NCBI GenBank assembly: GCA_030706405.1
Contig: JAUZOO010000004.1
Span: 1 to 64,000 of the forward strand
From: Bacteroidota bacterium
GTDB lineage: Bacteria > Bacteroidota > Bacteroidia > Bacteroidales > JAAUTT01
Direction of reading: 5' to 3'
DNA length: 64,000 bases
The translations under genes and the position numbers were made by a program. Under the pieces are notes generated by a model that was not told the DNA's origin, did no database searches, and was given only the letters and a program-made list of their open reading frames with translations. Shown here piece by piece: positions 17,754 through 27,757 of this stretch (positions are counted from its first letter, which is position 1; each line of letters begins with the position of its first letter).

Positions 17754-19235
17754 TTGGACAATCTAAAAAAAAGAAGCCTTAATGCCATTATCTGGGATAT
17801 GGCTGGAAAATTTGCAGGACAAGGTATTGGTTTTGTCATTTCAATTATCCTTGCCCGCCTGCTAAGCCCTCAGGATTTTGGCCTTTTGGCTATGGTAAAT
17901 GTTGTAATTGCTTTGGCAACAGTTTTGGTAGATATGGGTTTAGGGTCTGCCCTGATTCAACGACAGGACGTAACCGACGAACATTATGGTTCGGTATTTT
18001 ATTTCAACCTGGCTGTTGGTTCATTTTTGGCCTTAATCCTTTTTGCTACGGCTCCTTTAATTGCATCATTTTACGGCAGAACAGAGATTGTCTCATTGGC
18101 ACGGGTGATGTCCCTTTTGTTTGTCATAAATTCATTTTGCAATGTACAACGCCTTTGGCTTCGTAAACAGTTAAATTACAAAATCCTTACCCAAGCATCG
18201 GTAGTTGGTACAGCTATCGGGGGAATCAGTGGGGTAACTTTGGCCTTTACCGGGTTTGGAGTATGGAGCTTGGTTGCACAGACACTCATCAGTGCAATCT
18301 GTAACAACCTGTATGTTTACTTTCAGACCAAATGGAAACCCAGGCTTATTATGAGCATGAAGGCTCTGAAGGAGCTTTGGCTGTTTGGCTTTAACCTGTT
18401 TCTATCGGCTGTACTTGATAGTATATTTACGCAACTCGACAGTATTATCATAGGCCGAATTTTCAGTGCGCAAACGTTGGGTTACTACTTCCGGTCAAAA
18501 TCGTTAGATGCATTTGTGCGCAACTACACCTCAGGGAGCTTAATGGCCATTCTTTTCCCTGTTCTTAGTACTATACAAAACGAAGAAGAACGCTATAAAG
18601 AGATTATTTATAAATCATTCCACGTACTTAACTTCATTACCTTTTTGTTACTTGGAATATTGTATCTAGGAGCAAAAGACATTATCGTTATGCTGTTTTC
18701 TGACAAATGGCTACCATCGGTAGAATATTTTCAGATCATAGTATTAGCTGGCTTTGTTTACCCTTTCAGCTCGCTATTAGTAAATATCTTATCCTCCAAA
18801 GGCAATTCAAAAGCATTTCTCAAGCTCGAAGTGTACAAAAAAATAGTGCTGGCGATTAACTTTGGCATTGGTTTTCTTTTCGGCATAAAAGGCTTTTTGT
18901 ACGGGATGGTAATTTTTGGCATCATAGCTCTTGTCCTGAATATATTATACGCCGCAAAAGAAATGAAGGTCTCCAACATCTGGTTTTACCAGGTTATCTG
19001 GAAATATCTGCTTATAGGGGCTATATCTACCTCCGGGCTTGCCTTTTGGGGCAATAAGCTTAACATCTTACATATTTTCCATTTTCTATTCATAGTAGGC
19101 ATATACACTGTTTTATATGTAATAATTGCCTATTGGCTAAGGTTGCCGGGAGTACGATTTATAGGAAATGAATTCGTAAAATTGCAAATTGCACAAAAAA
19201 TAAGACAATATACCCACAGCATATGGACAAAATGA
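17754..19235 (+). CDS. Polysaccharide flippase, Wzx/PST family
   Basis: This 493-residue membrane protein of the MATE/MOP superfamily has about 14 helices and opens with SLNAIIWDMAGKFAGQGIGF. The motif LARLLSPQDFGLLAMV near residue 36 is typical of Wzx-type transporters that flip undecaprenol-linked repeat units to the periplasm. The start is the TTG at 17754: an in-frame stop (TGA) immediately precedes it, so no longer reading is possible, and the first ATG would remove part of the first helix. It is the first gene of the surface-polysaccharide operon. The last bases overlap the aminotransferase start by an ATGA junction. Confidence 0.92.
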   Translation: MDNLKKRSLNAIIWDMAGKFAGQGIGFVISIILARLLSPQDFGLLAMVNVVIALATVLVDMGLGSALIQRQDVTDEHYGSVFYFNLAVGSFLALILFATAPLIASFYGRTEIVSLARVMSLLFVINSFCNVQRLWLRKQLNYKILTQASVVGTAIGGISGVTLAFTGFGVWSLVAQTLISAICNNLYVYFQTKWKPRLIMSMKALKELWLFGFNLFLSAVLDSIFTQLDSIIIGRIFSAQTLGYYFRSKSLDAFVRNYTSGSLMAILFPVLSTIQNEEERYKEIIYKSFHVLNFITFLLLGILYLGAKDIIVMLFSDKWLPSVEYFQIIVLAGFVYPFSSLLVNILSSKGNSKAFLKLEVYKKIVLAINFGIGFLFGIKGFLYGMVIFGIIALVLNILYAAKEMKVSNIWFYQVIWKYLLIGAISTSGLAFWGNKLNILHIFHFLFIVGIYTVLYVIIAYWLRLPGVRFIGNEFVKLQIAQKIRQYTHSIWTK

Positions 19236-20332
19236 TTTACGTGACCCAGCCCTCCATGCCCCCGTTGGAGGAATTTGTAGAATACCTCGAAAAAATATGG
19301 GAAAGCAAATACCTTACTAACAACGGGCAATTTCATCAGGAACTTGAAAAAGCATTATGCGAGCATTTAGGAGTCAAGTACATTTCTCTTTTTTCGAATG
19401 GCACGCTGGCTTTAATATCTGCATTACAAACTCTACGTATAACCGGCGAAGTGATCACCACCCCGTTTAGCTTTGTAGCCACAACCCATGCCCTGCATTG
19501 GAATGGTATAAAACCAGTATTTGTTGATATAGAACCCGAAACCTTCAACCTGAATGCCAACAAGATAGAGGCGGCCATTACGCCCAAAACAACGGCTATA
19601 TTACCAGTCCATGTATATGGCAATCCATGCAATGTCGATAAAATACAACAAATTGCCGACACCTACGGATTGAAGGTAATTTACGATGCCTGCCATGCTT
19701 TTGGTGTTAATATAAATGGCAATTCCGTATTGAATTTTGGAGACCTATCGGTATTAAGTTTCCATGCCACCAAGGTTTACAATACCTTTGAAGGGGGAGC
19801 CATTATTTGCCACGATGCAGCTACAAAAAAACGTATTGATTTTTTGAAAAACTTTGGCTTTGCAGACGAACTTACCGTGGTAGCCCCCGGTATTAATGCC
19901 AAAATGAATGAGGTACAGGCAGCCTTTGGCCTTTTACAGTTAAAATATGTAGATGAAGCCATTGCAAAACGTGCTATGGTTGCAAAACGCTACCGCGAAT
20001 CTTTAAAGGGAATACCCGGGATTCATTTTCTCGAAGATATTGAGAACGTTAGTCCCGTGCACTCTTACTTCCCAATATTAATCGCCCCGCAATCATTTGG
20101 TAAAAGCCGGGATGATGTTTATAATTTGTTAAAACAAAATAATATTTATAGCCGCCGTTATTTTTATCCATTAATAAGCCAATTCCCTACTTATAAAGCG
20201 TACGAATCAGCTCAGTCTAGTAATTTACCTATAGCAGAATCAATTGCAAAGCAAGTTCTTTGCCTGCCAATTTACCCGGATTTAGAAATAGAGCAACAAA
20301 ATAGAATAGTTTACCTTATCAAACAACGATAA
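19232..20332 (+). CDS. DegT/DnrJ/EryC1-family sugar aminotransferase (VioA/WecE-like)
   Basis: This is a PLP-dependent aminotransferase of about 366 residues that makes a 4-amino-4,6-dideoxyhexose nucleotide from the 4-keto sugar. The PLP lysine is in SFHATKVYNTFEGGAI (Lys181 from this start), preceded by YDACHAFGV with the cofactor-binding aspartate. The N terminus (VTQPSMPPLEEFVEYLEKIW, then SKYLTNNG) resembles VioA-type enzymes acting on dTDP-4-keto-6-deoxyglucose. The start at 19232 gives an ATGA overlap with the flippase; an ATG three codons earlier (19223) is possible. The product is probably N-acylated by the neighbouring acetyltransferase. The exact sugar isomer is inferred, not visible. 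Confidence 0.9.
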   Translation: MIYVTQPSMPPLEEFVEYLEKIWESKYLTNNGQFHQELEKALCEHLGVKYISLFSNGTLALISALQTLRITGEVITTPFSFVATTHALHWNGIKPVFVDIEPETFNLNANKIEAAITPKTTAILPVHVYGNPCNVDKIQQIADTYGLKVIYDACHAFGVNINGNSVLNFGDLSVLSFHATKVYNTFEGGAIICHDAATKKRIDFLKNFGFADELTVVAPGINAKMNEVQAAFGLLQLKYVDEAIAKRAMVAKRYRESLKGIPGIHFLEDIENVSPVHSYFPILIAPQSFGKSRDDVYNLLKQNNIYSRRYFYPLISQFPTYKAYESAQSSNLPIAESIAKQVLCLPIYPDLEIEQQNRIVYLIKQR

Positions 20333-20333
20333 G

Positions 20334-21023
20334 ATGAAAGTTGGTATAATGCAACCTTATTTATTCCCCTATATTGGATATTTCCAATTAATGAGGGCTG
20401 TTGACACTTTTGTGATTTATGATGATGTTAATTTCATTAAGCAGGGATGGATAAACAGGAATCGTTTATTATTAAATGGAAAAGATTTCATGTTTAATAT
20501 AACCCTCAATGGAGCCAGTTCATTTAAAAAAATTAATGAGATAGGAGTTCAAGGTAATAATCAAAAACTGATTAAAACCATCGAACAAGCCTATTATAAA
20601 GCTCCACACTTTAGAACTGTCTTCCCTATGCTCAACGAAATACTTTTGTATCAGGAATCCAATTTAGCTAAATACCTAACCAATAGTCTCCACGTTATTG
20701 TTAATTATTTAGGTATAGATATTACTATTCTTATTTCATCAGAAATAAAAAAGGATGACAGCTTAAAAGCTGATGATAAGATAATAAATATTTGTCAACA
20801 TTTAACAGCTACAAATTATATCAATGCAATTGGAGGACAAGAACTCTATTCAAAGCAAAAGTTTGCTCAACATGGCTTAGTATTAAACTTTATTAAATCA
20901 AAACCAATCACATATCAACAATTTAAGAATAATTTTATTCCTTGGCTTTCTATTATTGATGTCATGATGTTTAATTCAAAGAACGAAATCTGGAGTTTAA
21001 TAAATAATTATGAATTAGTATGA
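20334..21023 (+). CDS. WbqC family protein
   Basis: This 229-residue cytosolic protein has the WbqC hallmark N terminus MKVGIMQPYLFPYIGYFQLM, followed by DTFVIYDDVNFIKQGWINRN. WbqC-like proteins occur in O-antigen clusters next to amino-sugar genes, and their biochemical role is not settled. Here the gene starts 1 bp after the aminotransferase stop and overlaps the next acetyltransferase by 4 bp. A role in tailoring the amino sugar is the simplest reading, by inference. From this gene on, base composition falls sharply toward AT compared with the housekeeping genes upstream. Confidence 0.9.
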   Translation: MKVGIMQPYLFPYIGYFQLMRAVDTFVIYDDVNFIKQGWINRNRLLLNGKDFMFNITLNGASSFKKINEIGVQGNNQKLIKTIEQAYYKAPHFRTVFPMLNEILLYQESNLAKYLTNSLHVIVNYLGIDITILISSEIKKDDSLKADDKIINICQHLTATNYINAIGGQELYSKQKFAQHGLVLNFIKSKPITYQQFKNNFIPWLSIIDVMMFNSKNEIWSLINNYELV

Positions 21024-21457
21024 TATGTTTTAAGAAGGAAATTTTAAGCCAGATGGTATTGTACGAATTTTTAGAAGCTTGTGATGGAAGTTTCGCTCCT
21101 CCACTTTCTACAAAAGTATGCATTTCTGATTATGCTGACAAACTTAGTGAACTTGCCACTCATTTTACAATTAGCAATAATAAGGAGACAATAGGAATCT
21201 GTTGTTGTTATTGTAATCAACCAGAACAAGAAATTGCATATATAAGTGTAACTTGTATTTTACCTCAGTGGCAGGGCAAAGGTATGGGCAAATTATTAAC
21301 AGAATATGTTGAAAGAGAAGTAAAGAAAATTGGATTTCAAAAAATTAGACTTGAGATACATAAACATAACTACTTATCGTTAAAAATGCATAATGATTTT
21401 GGGTATGTTATTATTAAATCAATTGATAATTCTCATTATTTACAAAAAGATTTATAA
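21020..21457 (+). CDS. GNAT-family N-acetyltransferase
   Basis: This 145-residue protein has the GNAT core. Strands with IGICCCYCNQPEQEIAYISV lead to the acetyl-CoA loop LPQWQGKGMGKLLTEYVE (the R/Q-x-x-G-x-G/A motif A), then KKIGFQKIRLEIHKHN and MHNDFGYVI at the end. It overlaps wbqC by 4 bp and lies two genes after the 4-amino sugar transaminase. A WecD- or VioB-like role, acetylating that sugar's amine, is plausible. There is a local cysteine cluster (CCCYC) of unknown meaning. Substrate not proven. Confidence 0.82.
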   Translation: MICFKKEILSQMVLYEFLEACDGSFAPPLSTKVCISDYADKLSELATHFTISNNKETIGICCCYCNQPEQEIAYISVTCILPQWQGKGMGKLLTEYVEREVKKIGFQKIRLEIHKHNYLSLKMHNDFGYVIIKSIDNSHYLQKDL

Positions 21458-21475
21458 ATCGCATAAAATTACTTG

Positions 21476-21772
21476 ATGAACAATTTTGAAAATACAATCA
21501 CGGTTAGTGTATGTATGATTACGTATAATCACGAACTTTATATTTCACAGGCCATTGAAGGTGTTTTAATGCAAAAAGTAAATTTTAGGTATCAAATTGT
21601 CTTAGGGGAATATTGTTCCACCGATAGAACTCGTGAAATTACACTTGAATATCCCGAAAAATTCACATTAATTTCTCATTGTAAGAGTTCACGAGCCACA
21701 CCATTGATCGAAAGAGATTTACATCAACATAAAATCTACACAGGCATACCTACACAAAAGACAAAAATATGA
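21476..21772 (+). pseudogene. Truncated GT2 glycosyltransferase remnant
   Basis: About 98 residues survive of a GT2 enzyme that normally exceeds 250. The N terminus ITVSVCMITYNHELYISQAI is intact. The nucleotide-binding motif reads GEYCSTDRTRE, where family members carry GEDCSTD-N-T, so the key first aspartate is changed to tyrosine. The reading frame then ends in unrelated sequence. The truncation and the altered residue together make activity very unlikely. A TTG one codon before this ATG is an alternative start. About 85 bp of noncoding sequence separates it from the GT56 gene, consistent with a deletion scar. Confidence 0.8.
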
Positions 21773-21858
21773 AATGTTGATTACAACAAATATTAGTTGA
21801 ATCGTTTATTGCCCATAATAAAATTGTATAGCTCTAATATCTTAAATTAAGATTTAAA

Positions 21859-23013
21859 ATGATATTACATTTAGCAGAAGATGAGAAATTTATCGATGTG
21901 GTAATTAAAGAATTTGAAAATTCTGTTCCTAATGAAAGCATATATTTAATAAACGTGCCAGACCTTAAATACGAACTTAAATATATACATAATATCGATA
22001 TAGTTAAGTGTTTCCCTTATAAATCGGAAGAGTACAAGTATTTTATTAATGATTTAAAGAGTTATGATGCTGTAATTCTTCACAATTTTTATACTAGTTA
22101 TAAATGGCAAATAGTCCTGACTGCTCCATTTGGAGTTAATTTTCATTGGATGTGTTGGGGAGCAGATTTATATTCCTTACCGACTTTATATAATAAATTC
22201 TTATTACCCAAAACCAAAAATACAGTTCAATCATTAAACTCCCCCGCCCCATATTCTATTCGAAAATCCTTAAATAAATTAATAAATCGCATTGCACTAA
22301 AACGTATATCAAGCGTATCTACAGTATTACCATATGAATATGAACTGATTAAGCGTTATATTTCGAATTCAATAAAGTATTACTCTTTCAAATACGGTTA
22401 CATTGAATTACTAACAAAGGGAATTTTAAATTATGATTTTGGGAACGATATCCTTTTAGGCAATTCGGCCTCATTCACAAATAACCATATTGACACATTA
22501 TATTATTTAAAGGAAATAGGAGTGAGACAAAACTTAGTTACCCCTCTTTCTTATGGAAATACTAATTATGCTAAACTGGTTAACAAATTAGGCAATCAAT
22601 TATTTAGCAATCAATTCAAACCTTTAGTTGATTTTCTTCCTTTGGAAAAATACAATGAAATTTTAAAAAGCTGTGGCAATGTGATAATGAATAATTTACG
22701 ACAAGAAGGAATGGGCAATATCATAATTTCACTTTGGGCAGGAAAAAGGGTTTTTCTTAATAAGAATAGTCCTGTGTATTCCTACTTTAAAAACAATTCG
22801 TTGGTCGTATTTAAAATTGAAGAATTAAACCAATTAGAACAGCTACCCAATTTTAAAGAATTAGCAATTGTAAACAGGCCGATTATTGAAAAATTGTATA
22901 GCTACAATACAGTAATAGATGAAGTTAAGAAATTAATTAACGAATTAAAAGGAGTTAAAAATCAAAAGAAACCTTTTTTACATTATTCTAAAAATAGAAA
23001 TGAGCTAAGTTAA
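21859..23013 (+). CDS. GT56-like transferase (WecF family, Fuc4NAc-type)
   Basis: This 384-residue GT-B protein resembles the WecF family (4-acetamido-4,6-dideoxygalactose transferase of enterobacterial common antigen). It starts MILHLAEDEKFIDVVIKEFE as WecF-like proteins do, and has NFHWMCWGADLYSLP near residue 95. The C-terminal half carries GNSASFTNNHIDTLYYL, the Y/F-G-N-T-x-Y-A segment, and MNNLRQEGMGNIIISLWAGK, where the donor site lies. In enterobacteria the donor is dTDP-Fuc4NAc. That fits the 4-amino sugar aminotransferase and acetyltransferase nearby, but the exact sugar is inferred. It is very AT-rich. Confidence 0.85.
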   Translation: MILHLAEDEKFIDVVIKEFENSVPNESIYLINVPDLKYELKYIHNIDIVKCFPYKSEEYKYFINDLKSYDAVILHNFYTSYKWQIVLTAPFGVNFHWMCWGADLYSLPTLYNKFLLPKTKNTVQSLNSPAPYSIRKSLNKLINRIALKRISSVSTVLPYEYELIKRYISNSIKYYSFKYGYIELLTKGILNYDFGNDILLGNSASFTNNHIDTLYYLKEIGVRQNLVTPLSYGNTNYAKLVNKLGNQLFSNQFKPLVDFLPLEKYNEILKSCGNVIMNNLRQEGMGNIIISLWAGKRVFLNKNSPVYSYFKNNSLVVFKIEELNQLEQLPNFKELAIVNRPIIEKLYSYNTVIDEVKKLINELKGVKNQKKPFLHYSKNRNELS

Positions 23014-23079
23014 GGGGACATTTATATATTAGTCAAAAACGCCACCAATGCACTGATAATAAATATTATATAGAAAAAA

Positions 23080-24189
23080 ATGAGTAATATTTTAATAGTT
23101 TCCAATCACTTCTATCCGGAGATTACACCAAGGGCATTTAGAACAACAGAATTAGCTAAGGAGTTTGCGAATCAGGGCCATGATGTAACTGTAATTTTGC
23201 CGTATAAATTAGATTTTGTTGATCCTGCTAAAATTCGCTCTAATTGGAACTTCAAAATTGAGATTTGCAACAAGACAAAATCAATTAAAAATAAGATATT
23301 TAGAAAAATAATCGAAAATAGAGTTACAAATTATTTTTTTCCATTTTCGATATTTGGGTTTATCAATTTTTGCATGATAAAAAAATTAATGAGTACTAAT
23401 GAAAACTTTGATATCCTTTATTCTATTTCCTACCCTTATGGTATCCATCTAAATTGCATTATTGGTGCTATTCTTAATAGTAAACTCAGAAAAGTCCAAA
23501 CAAAATTTGCGGAATTTAGTGATCCAATGTTTAATGGCTACTTTTTTAAAAAAGCCTTTATTATTAACTATCTATTTTATTATTTATTTGCCATATTTTT
23601 TGATTTCTTCGTCACACCTACCAAAAATACATATAACCTATATAAAAATTTCAAAAGAAAAGAAAAAATACTTATCATCCCACAAGGATTTAATTTCGAT
23701 GAAATTATACTTCTTGAATATAAAAAGAACGAAGTCCCAACGTTTGCCTATGCTGGAATATTTTATGAAAAATTAAGGGATCCGGGATATTTCTTAAATT
23801 TTCTTACAACAGTTAAAACGCCATTTAAATTTCATTTATTTATTGACAATAATTATTTCTTTAGAAATATGATCATTCAGTACAATACAAAGATAAAAGG
23901 CGAAATAATAATTCATGATTTTTTAACTCGTATTGAGTTGATCAAGGGATTAAGCCAAATGGACTTCTTAATTAATTTTGACAATGAGAATTCGAAAATG
24001 GTTCCTAGCAAACTTATTGATTATGCACAAACTAAACGTCCAATACTTTCTTTTAACAGCAAAACATTTACCAGAGAAAAATTTATCCGTTTTATGCATG
24101 GCGACTATAACGATGGTTTGAATTTTGACTTAAATGATTATAATATTAAAAATATAGTCAATAACATTATTAGTATAACTAAAAGATGA
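23080..24189 (+). CDS. GT4-like glycosyltransferase
   Basis: This 369-residue GT-B protein opens MSNILIVSNHFYPEITPRAF followed by RTTELAKEFANQGHDVTVI, a typical GT4 N-terminal acceptor domain. The second half is degenerate: FAYAGIFYEKLRDPGYFL marks the inter-domain strand, and MDFLINFDNENSKMVPSKLIDYAQTKRPIL takes the place of the canonical E-x7-E region. Such weak C-terminal motifs are common in Bacteroidota capsule loci. It is strongly AT-rich, suggesting horizontal gain. It overlaps the next GT4 gene by 4 bp. Linkage and donor are unknown. Confidence 0.78.
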   Translation: MSNILIVSNHFYPEITPRAFRTTELAKEFANQGHDVTVILPYKLDFVDPAKIRSNWNFKIEICNKTKSIKNKIFRKIIENRVTNYFFPFSIFGFINFCMIKKLMSTNENFDILYSISYPYGIHLNCIIGAILNSKLRKVQTKFAEFSDPMFNGYFFKKAFIINYLFYYLFAIFFDFFVTPTKNTYNLYKNFKRKEKILIIPQGFNFDEIILLEYKKNEVPTFAYAGIFYEKLRDPGYFLNFLTTVKTPFKFHLFIDNNYFFRNMIIQYNTKIKGEIIIHDFLTRIELIKGLSQMDFLINFDNENSKMVPSKLIDYAQTKRPILSFNSKTFTREKFIRFMHGDYNDGLNFDLNDYNIKNIVNNIISITKR

Positions 24190-25277
24190 AAATCCATTTT
24201 GTTTGCGGCAATATATACCCGCACACCACCGGCGGAATGGAAGTATTTAATTATTACTTCATTAGAGAGCTATCATCTAAACATCAAGTTAGTTATAGTG
24301 CATATAGAGATGCAAAAATTGAAAAAGCAACTTTTTTCCACTTGCACAAGTGGAGGCCTCAGCATCTTTTTTTCCCTTTGCACATATTTATACATTTCTA
24401 CCAATTACCTAAGGATACATTAATCGTTTATAGTTACTCAGAGGCATCTGGTTTAATTTGGTTTTTTAACGCATTCTTTGCCAAGCTATTCAATTTAAAA
24501 TATATTATTATAAACCATTGGGGAGCCACACCAAATTGGAAATTTTCGTTTCCTTTCAGATACTTTTTCAAAAATTCACACAAAAATATAGCAGTTTCAG
24601 AGGATATCAGTAAGAATTACTATTTAAAATATGGAATTAAATTTGAAATAATTCCTCCTCTAATTCCATTTTTCAAAACTAACCAACTTGAAAAAGACAT
24701 TCTATTATCCTACAATTTACCCGAGGATGCATTCGTTCTCTCTTTTATTGGATCGTTGAAACCAATGAAGAACCCTAATATTGTGTTAAAAGCATTTGCA
24801 TTACTAGGCATTGAATATATTAAAACTAACAACCTACACTTAATTTTTGCAGGTGAAGGAGTTCTAAAGAAAGAATTAGAACAATGGTGTTTTGAAAATA
24901 ATTTATCAAACTATATACACTTCTTAGGAATTATTAAAAAAGAAAATATTCCTGAAATACTTAAAATAACTAAAATCTACATTATTTCTTCGGATTACGA
25001 AGGAACATCAGTGTCACTTCTGGAAGCAATGTTCAACAAACTTTCAATAATAGGCTCAGACTCTGTAGGCATTAATAATATGATAGTTCATGGATTCTCG
25101 GGATTACTATATCCGGTTTATGATGATAAAAAATTAGCTGAAAACATACATTTTTTGGTTCCGGACAAAGCCCTTAGAATTAAGCTTGGCGAAAATGCTC
25201 ATGCATTCTATCAGAACAATTACATATACGAGGACTTTATTAAGAAATACGAAAAAATAATCAACTTAGAAGAATAA
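24186..25277 (+). CDS. GT4 family glycosyltransferase
   Basis: This 363-residue GT-B enzyme starts MKIHFVCGNIYPHTTGGMEV. The donor half starts with VLSFIGSLKPMKNPNIVLKA (about residue 180), followed by LIFAGEGVLKKELEQW and the E-x7-E segment SDYEGTSVSLLEAMFNKLS, with the two glutamates that hold the nucleotide sugar. It is a cytosolic peripheral membrane enzyme that adds one sugar of the repeat unit. The start overlaps the preceding gene by 4 bp and the polymerase follows after 1 bp, so this is tight operon packing. The donor is unknown. Confidence 0.88.
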   Translation: MKIHFVCGNIYPHTTGGMEVFNYYFIRELSSKHQVSYSAYRDAKIEKATFFHLHKWRPQHLFFPLHIFIHFYQLPKDTLIVYSYSEASGLIWFFNAFFAKLFNLKYIIINHWGATPNWKFSFPFRYFFKNSHKNIAVSEDISKNYYLKYGIKFEIIPPLIPFFKTNQLEKDILLSYNLPEDAFVLSFIGSLKPMKNPNIVLKAFALLGIEYIKTNNLHLIFAGEGVLKKELEQWCFENNLSNYIHFLGIIKKENIPEILKITKIYIISSDYEGTSVSLLEAMFNKLSIIGSDSVGINNMIVHGFSGLLYPVYDDKKLAENIHFLVPDKALRIKLGENAHAFYQNNYIYEDFIKKYEKIINLEE

Positions 25278-25278
25278 A

Positions 25279-26577
25279 ATGGCTGCTTATATAATAATTA
25301 TATTTGCCCTATTGCTTTTAATATACAACCCATATAAGGCTTGTATACTTTTATATTCATTAGTTATCGCAAATATAAATATTGAAACAGGTATCGATGG
25401 TTTTAATTTCCGATCTCTTTTTACAATTGCTGTCATTATTAGACTTATAGGAATGAGCCTAATTAATAAAGACTTACTACTTCGACTTATCTCAAATAAA
25501 TATATAATCTCAATTTTCCTGATACGTTTTTATTTTTTTTTAACTACCTCTCTAAATGGATTGTATAGTTTTGAGAATTTAAAATGGATATTATTAGATT
25601 ATCTCTTAATATTAATAACTTTCTGTTTATTTGATAAGAACAAGTCCATAAATATAATAATTTCTATACTTATTGCCGGCCTGATTTGTTTTACCGATTT
25701 AGTATATACATATTTATTTTTTGATGGTTTCCCTGTCAGACGCTTAATTTCAGCCGTTTTAGGAGAAAACATTGCTACCAATCATAATTTTTTTGGATAT
25801 ATCTGCGGAGTGTCATTAATTATTGTCTTACAATTTTGGGAATTATTCAGAAAGCAAAAATTTTACTATTACGCATTACTCATATTAGCAATTATATATA
25901 TAACTGGAATAATTATTTCTACGTCCAGAAGTGCATTGTTAGGTATTTTAGTAATATTTGTATTTTTCGTACTTAATTCATCCGCAAATAAAACATTCTT
26001 AAAATCCTTTTTTAAAATCGGCATTTCAATTTTAATTATTTTACCATTTGTTAGCTCAATTTTTATTTCAAGACTTGACGATAATATAATAACAAAATTA
26101 AAAAATCGAATTATAGATGAACCTGTTGCAATGTATGAAAAACATACAGGAGGTAATTACAATGAAGAAGATTTAGACTCTGGGGAATGGCGTAAAGAAA
26201 GCAGCGGCAATGCCATAGAAAATTATGAAAAACTGAACTTAATAGAAAAATTTATAGGAATTGGGAGAGGTGGATACCTAAAAAGGAACTTAGGAGATGG
26301 TTTAAGTACGCATAACGGATATTTACTAATTTTAATGGAATATGGTGCATTAGGATTAATATTTTATGTCACTTTTTTAATTTTTCTAGTAATCTCAGCC
26401 TTTAAGTACCGTTTTTATGCACCTTATTACTTAATATTAGTATATATTCTATTTTATTCTTTACCTCAAAATGAAGAATTAATTGGCACACTTATGACAA
26501 TTATAATTATTTCAAACATATATGTGATTTGTCAATTTAAATCCAAACAACCTAATTATTATATATCAAACACATGA
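25279..26577 (+). CDS. O-antigen polymerase/ligase-like membrane protein (Wzy)
   Basis: This 432-residue protein has about ten transmembrane helices and a large periplasmic loop (residues about 265-345) before the last helices. That is the layout of Wzy polymerases and WaaL ligases. The loop contains GRGGYLKRNLGDGLSTHNGYLLILMEYG, where the S-T-H-N motif is typical of the O-antigen ligase/polymerase family (Wzy_C). As the only such protein in the locus, it most likely polymerises repeat units at the outer face of the inner membrane. Sequence varies greatly in this family, so the polymerase versus ligase choice is inference from context. Confidence 0.85.
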   Translation: MAAYIIIIFALLLLIYNPYKACILLYSLVIANINIETGIDGFNFRSLFTIAVIIRLIGMSLINKDLLLRLISNKYIISIFLIRFYFFLTTSLNGLYSFENLKWILLDYLLILITFCLFDKNKSINIIISILIAGLICFTDLVYTYLFFDGFPVRRLISAVLGENIATNHNFFGYICGVSLIIVLQFWELFRKQKFYYYALLILAIIYITGIIISTSRSALLGILVIFVFFVLNSSANKTFLKSFFKIGISILIILPFVSSIFISRLDDNIITKLKNRIIDEPVAMYEKHTGGNYNEEDLDSGEWRKESSGNAIENYEKLNLIEKFIGIGRGGYLKRNLGDGLSTHNGYLLILMEYGALGLIFYVTFLIFLVISAFKYRFYAPYYLILVYILFYSLPQNEELIGTLMTIIIISNIYVICQFKSKQPNYYISNT

Positions 26578-26665
26578 ATTTATTATTAATTGGAAGAAAT
26601 CTAAAAACAATTAATAAAATCATATAAAACACTTTTCAAGGCTTTTCTATATAAAAATTTAATAT

Positions 26666-27757
26666 ATGAAAATAATTCAAATTATATACTCATTATCGCC
26701 AGGAGGTGCAGAACGATTTGTAGTCGATTTGTCCAACGAATTAAACAAACAGGGACACGATATCTGGCTATATGTATTGCGGGATGACAATTATGACAAT
26801 TATGGATTTTACAAAAATGACATTGATAAAAGGGTGAATTATGTCAATCTAAATTTACCAATAGGCTTGCGTCTTTCCAATATCTTATCATTGTATAAGG
26901 TTATTAAAGAACAAAGACCAGACGTAGTACATTGCCATCTAAACTTAATTAATTACATTTTCCCAATCATATTCTTTTTTCCTAAAATAAAATTTTTTCA
27001 TACCATTCATAACGATGCCGCAAAAGAAGTTTCAAATAAGATAGAGCATTGGCTGCGCCGTCTTTTTTATAGTACTACGAAAGTTAAAGCAATAACTATA
27101 TCATCAGAGACTTCAAAATCATTTAATCTATACTATAAAACTAACAATTTTATTGAAATATATAACGGAATAAAAAAGCCCTCAAAAACTAGTGAGTTTG
27201 ACAATGTAAAAGCATACATTAATAAAATTAGATTAGATTCCAACTTTGTATTTTTACATATTGGTCGTTTTGTGCCACAAAAAAACCAACAATTGCTAAT
27301 TAATGTGTTTAATAGATTACATAAGGAAAGGCAACCTGTACTATTACTCATTATTGGAGCTGGATTTGACTCCCCAGCAGGGATTGAGCTAAAAAACAAT
27401 TCACATGAAAACATTTATTTTTTAGGAGAAAAACATAATGTCGCTGATTACTATTTGAATTCAGATGCATTCTGTTTATCTTCCATACATGAAGGAATGC
27501 CCATTACTTTAATCGAAGCACTAGCATGTGGGTGCATACCAATATGCACTCCTGTTGGCGGTATAATTGACACTATTGAGAATGGAACAACTGGATTCTT
27601 GTCAAAATCAGTTACTGAAGAAGATTATTATGAAGTTATTATTTCGTATTTAAAAAACAATAACAAAGTAAACAGAAAAGACCTAATTGAAATATATTCT
27701 AAAAAATTCAGTATTGAGCTGTGTACTAAAAAACATATTGAATGCTATGAAAAATAG
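26666..27757 (+). CDS. GT4 family glycosyltransferase
   Basis: This 363-residue GT-B enzyme starts MKIIQIIYSLSPGGAERFVV, the glycine-rich loop of GT4 proteins, with DVVHCHLNLINYIFP near residue 90. The donor half starts FVFLHIGRFVPQKNQQLLIN (about 195), then LLIIGAGFD. The E-x7-E segment is CLSSIHEGMPITLIEALACG. It follows the polymerase after an 88-bp gap, the longest in this part of the operon. The start of the acyltransferase lies inside its last codons. The sugar added is unknown. Confidence 0.9.
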   Translation: MKIIQIIYSLSPGGAERFVVDLSNELNKQGHDIWLYVLRDDNYDNYGFYKNDIDKRVNYVNLNLPIGLRLSNILSLYKVIKEQRPDVVHCHLNLINYIFPIIFFFPKIKFFHTIHNDAAKEVSNKIEHWLRRLFYSTTKVKAITISSETSKSFNLYYKTNNFIEIYNGIKKPSKTSEFDNVKAYINKIRLDSNFVFLHIGRFVPQKNQQLLINVFNRLHKERQPVLLLIIGAGFDSPAGIELKNNSHENIYFLGEKHNVADYYLNSDAFCLSSIHEGMPITLIEALACGCIPICTPVGGIIDTIENGTTGFLSKSVTEEDYYEVIISYLKNNNKVNRKDLIEIYSKKFSIELCTKKHIECYEK

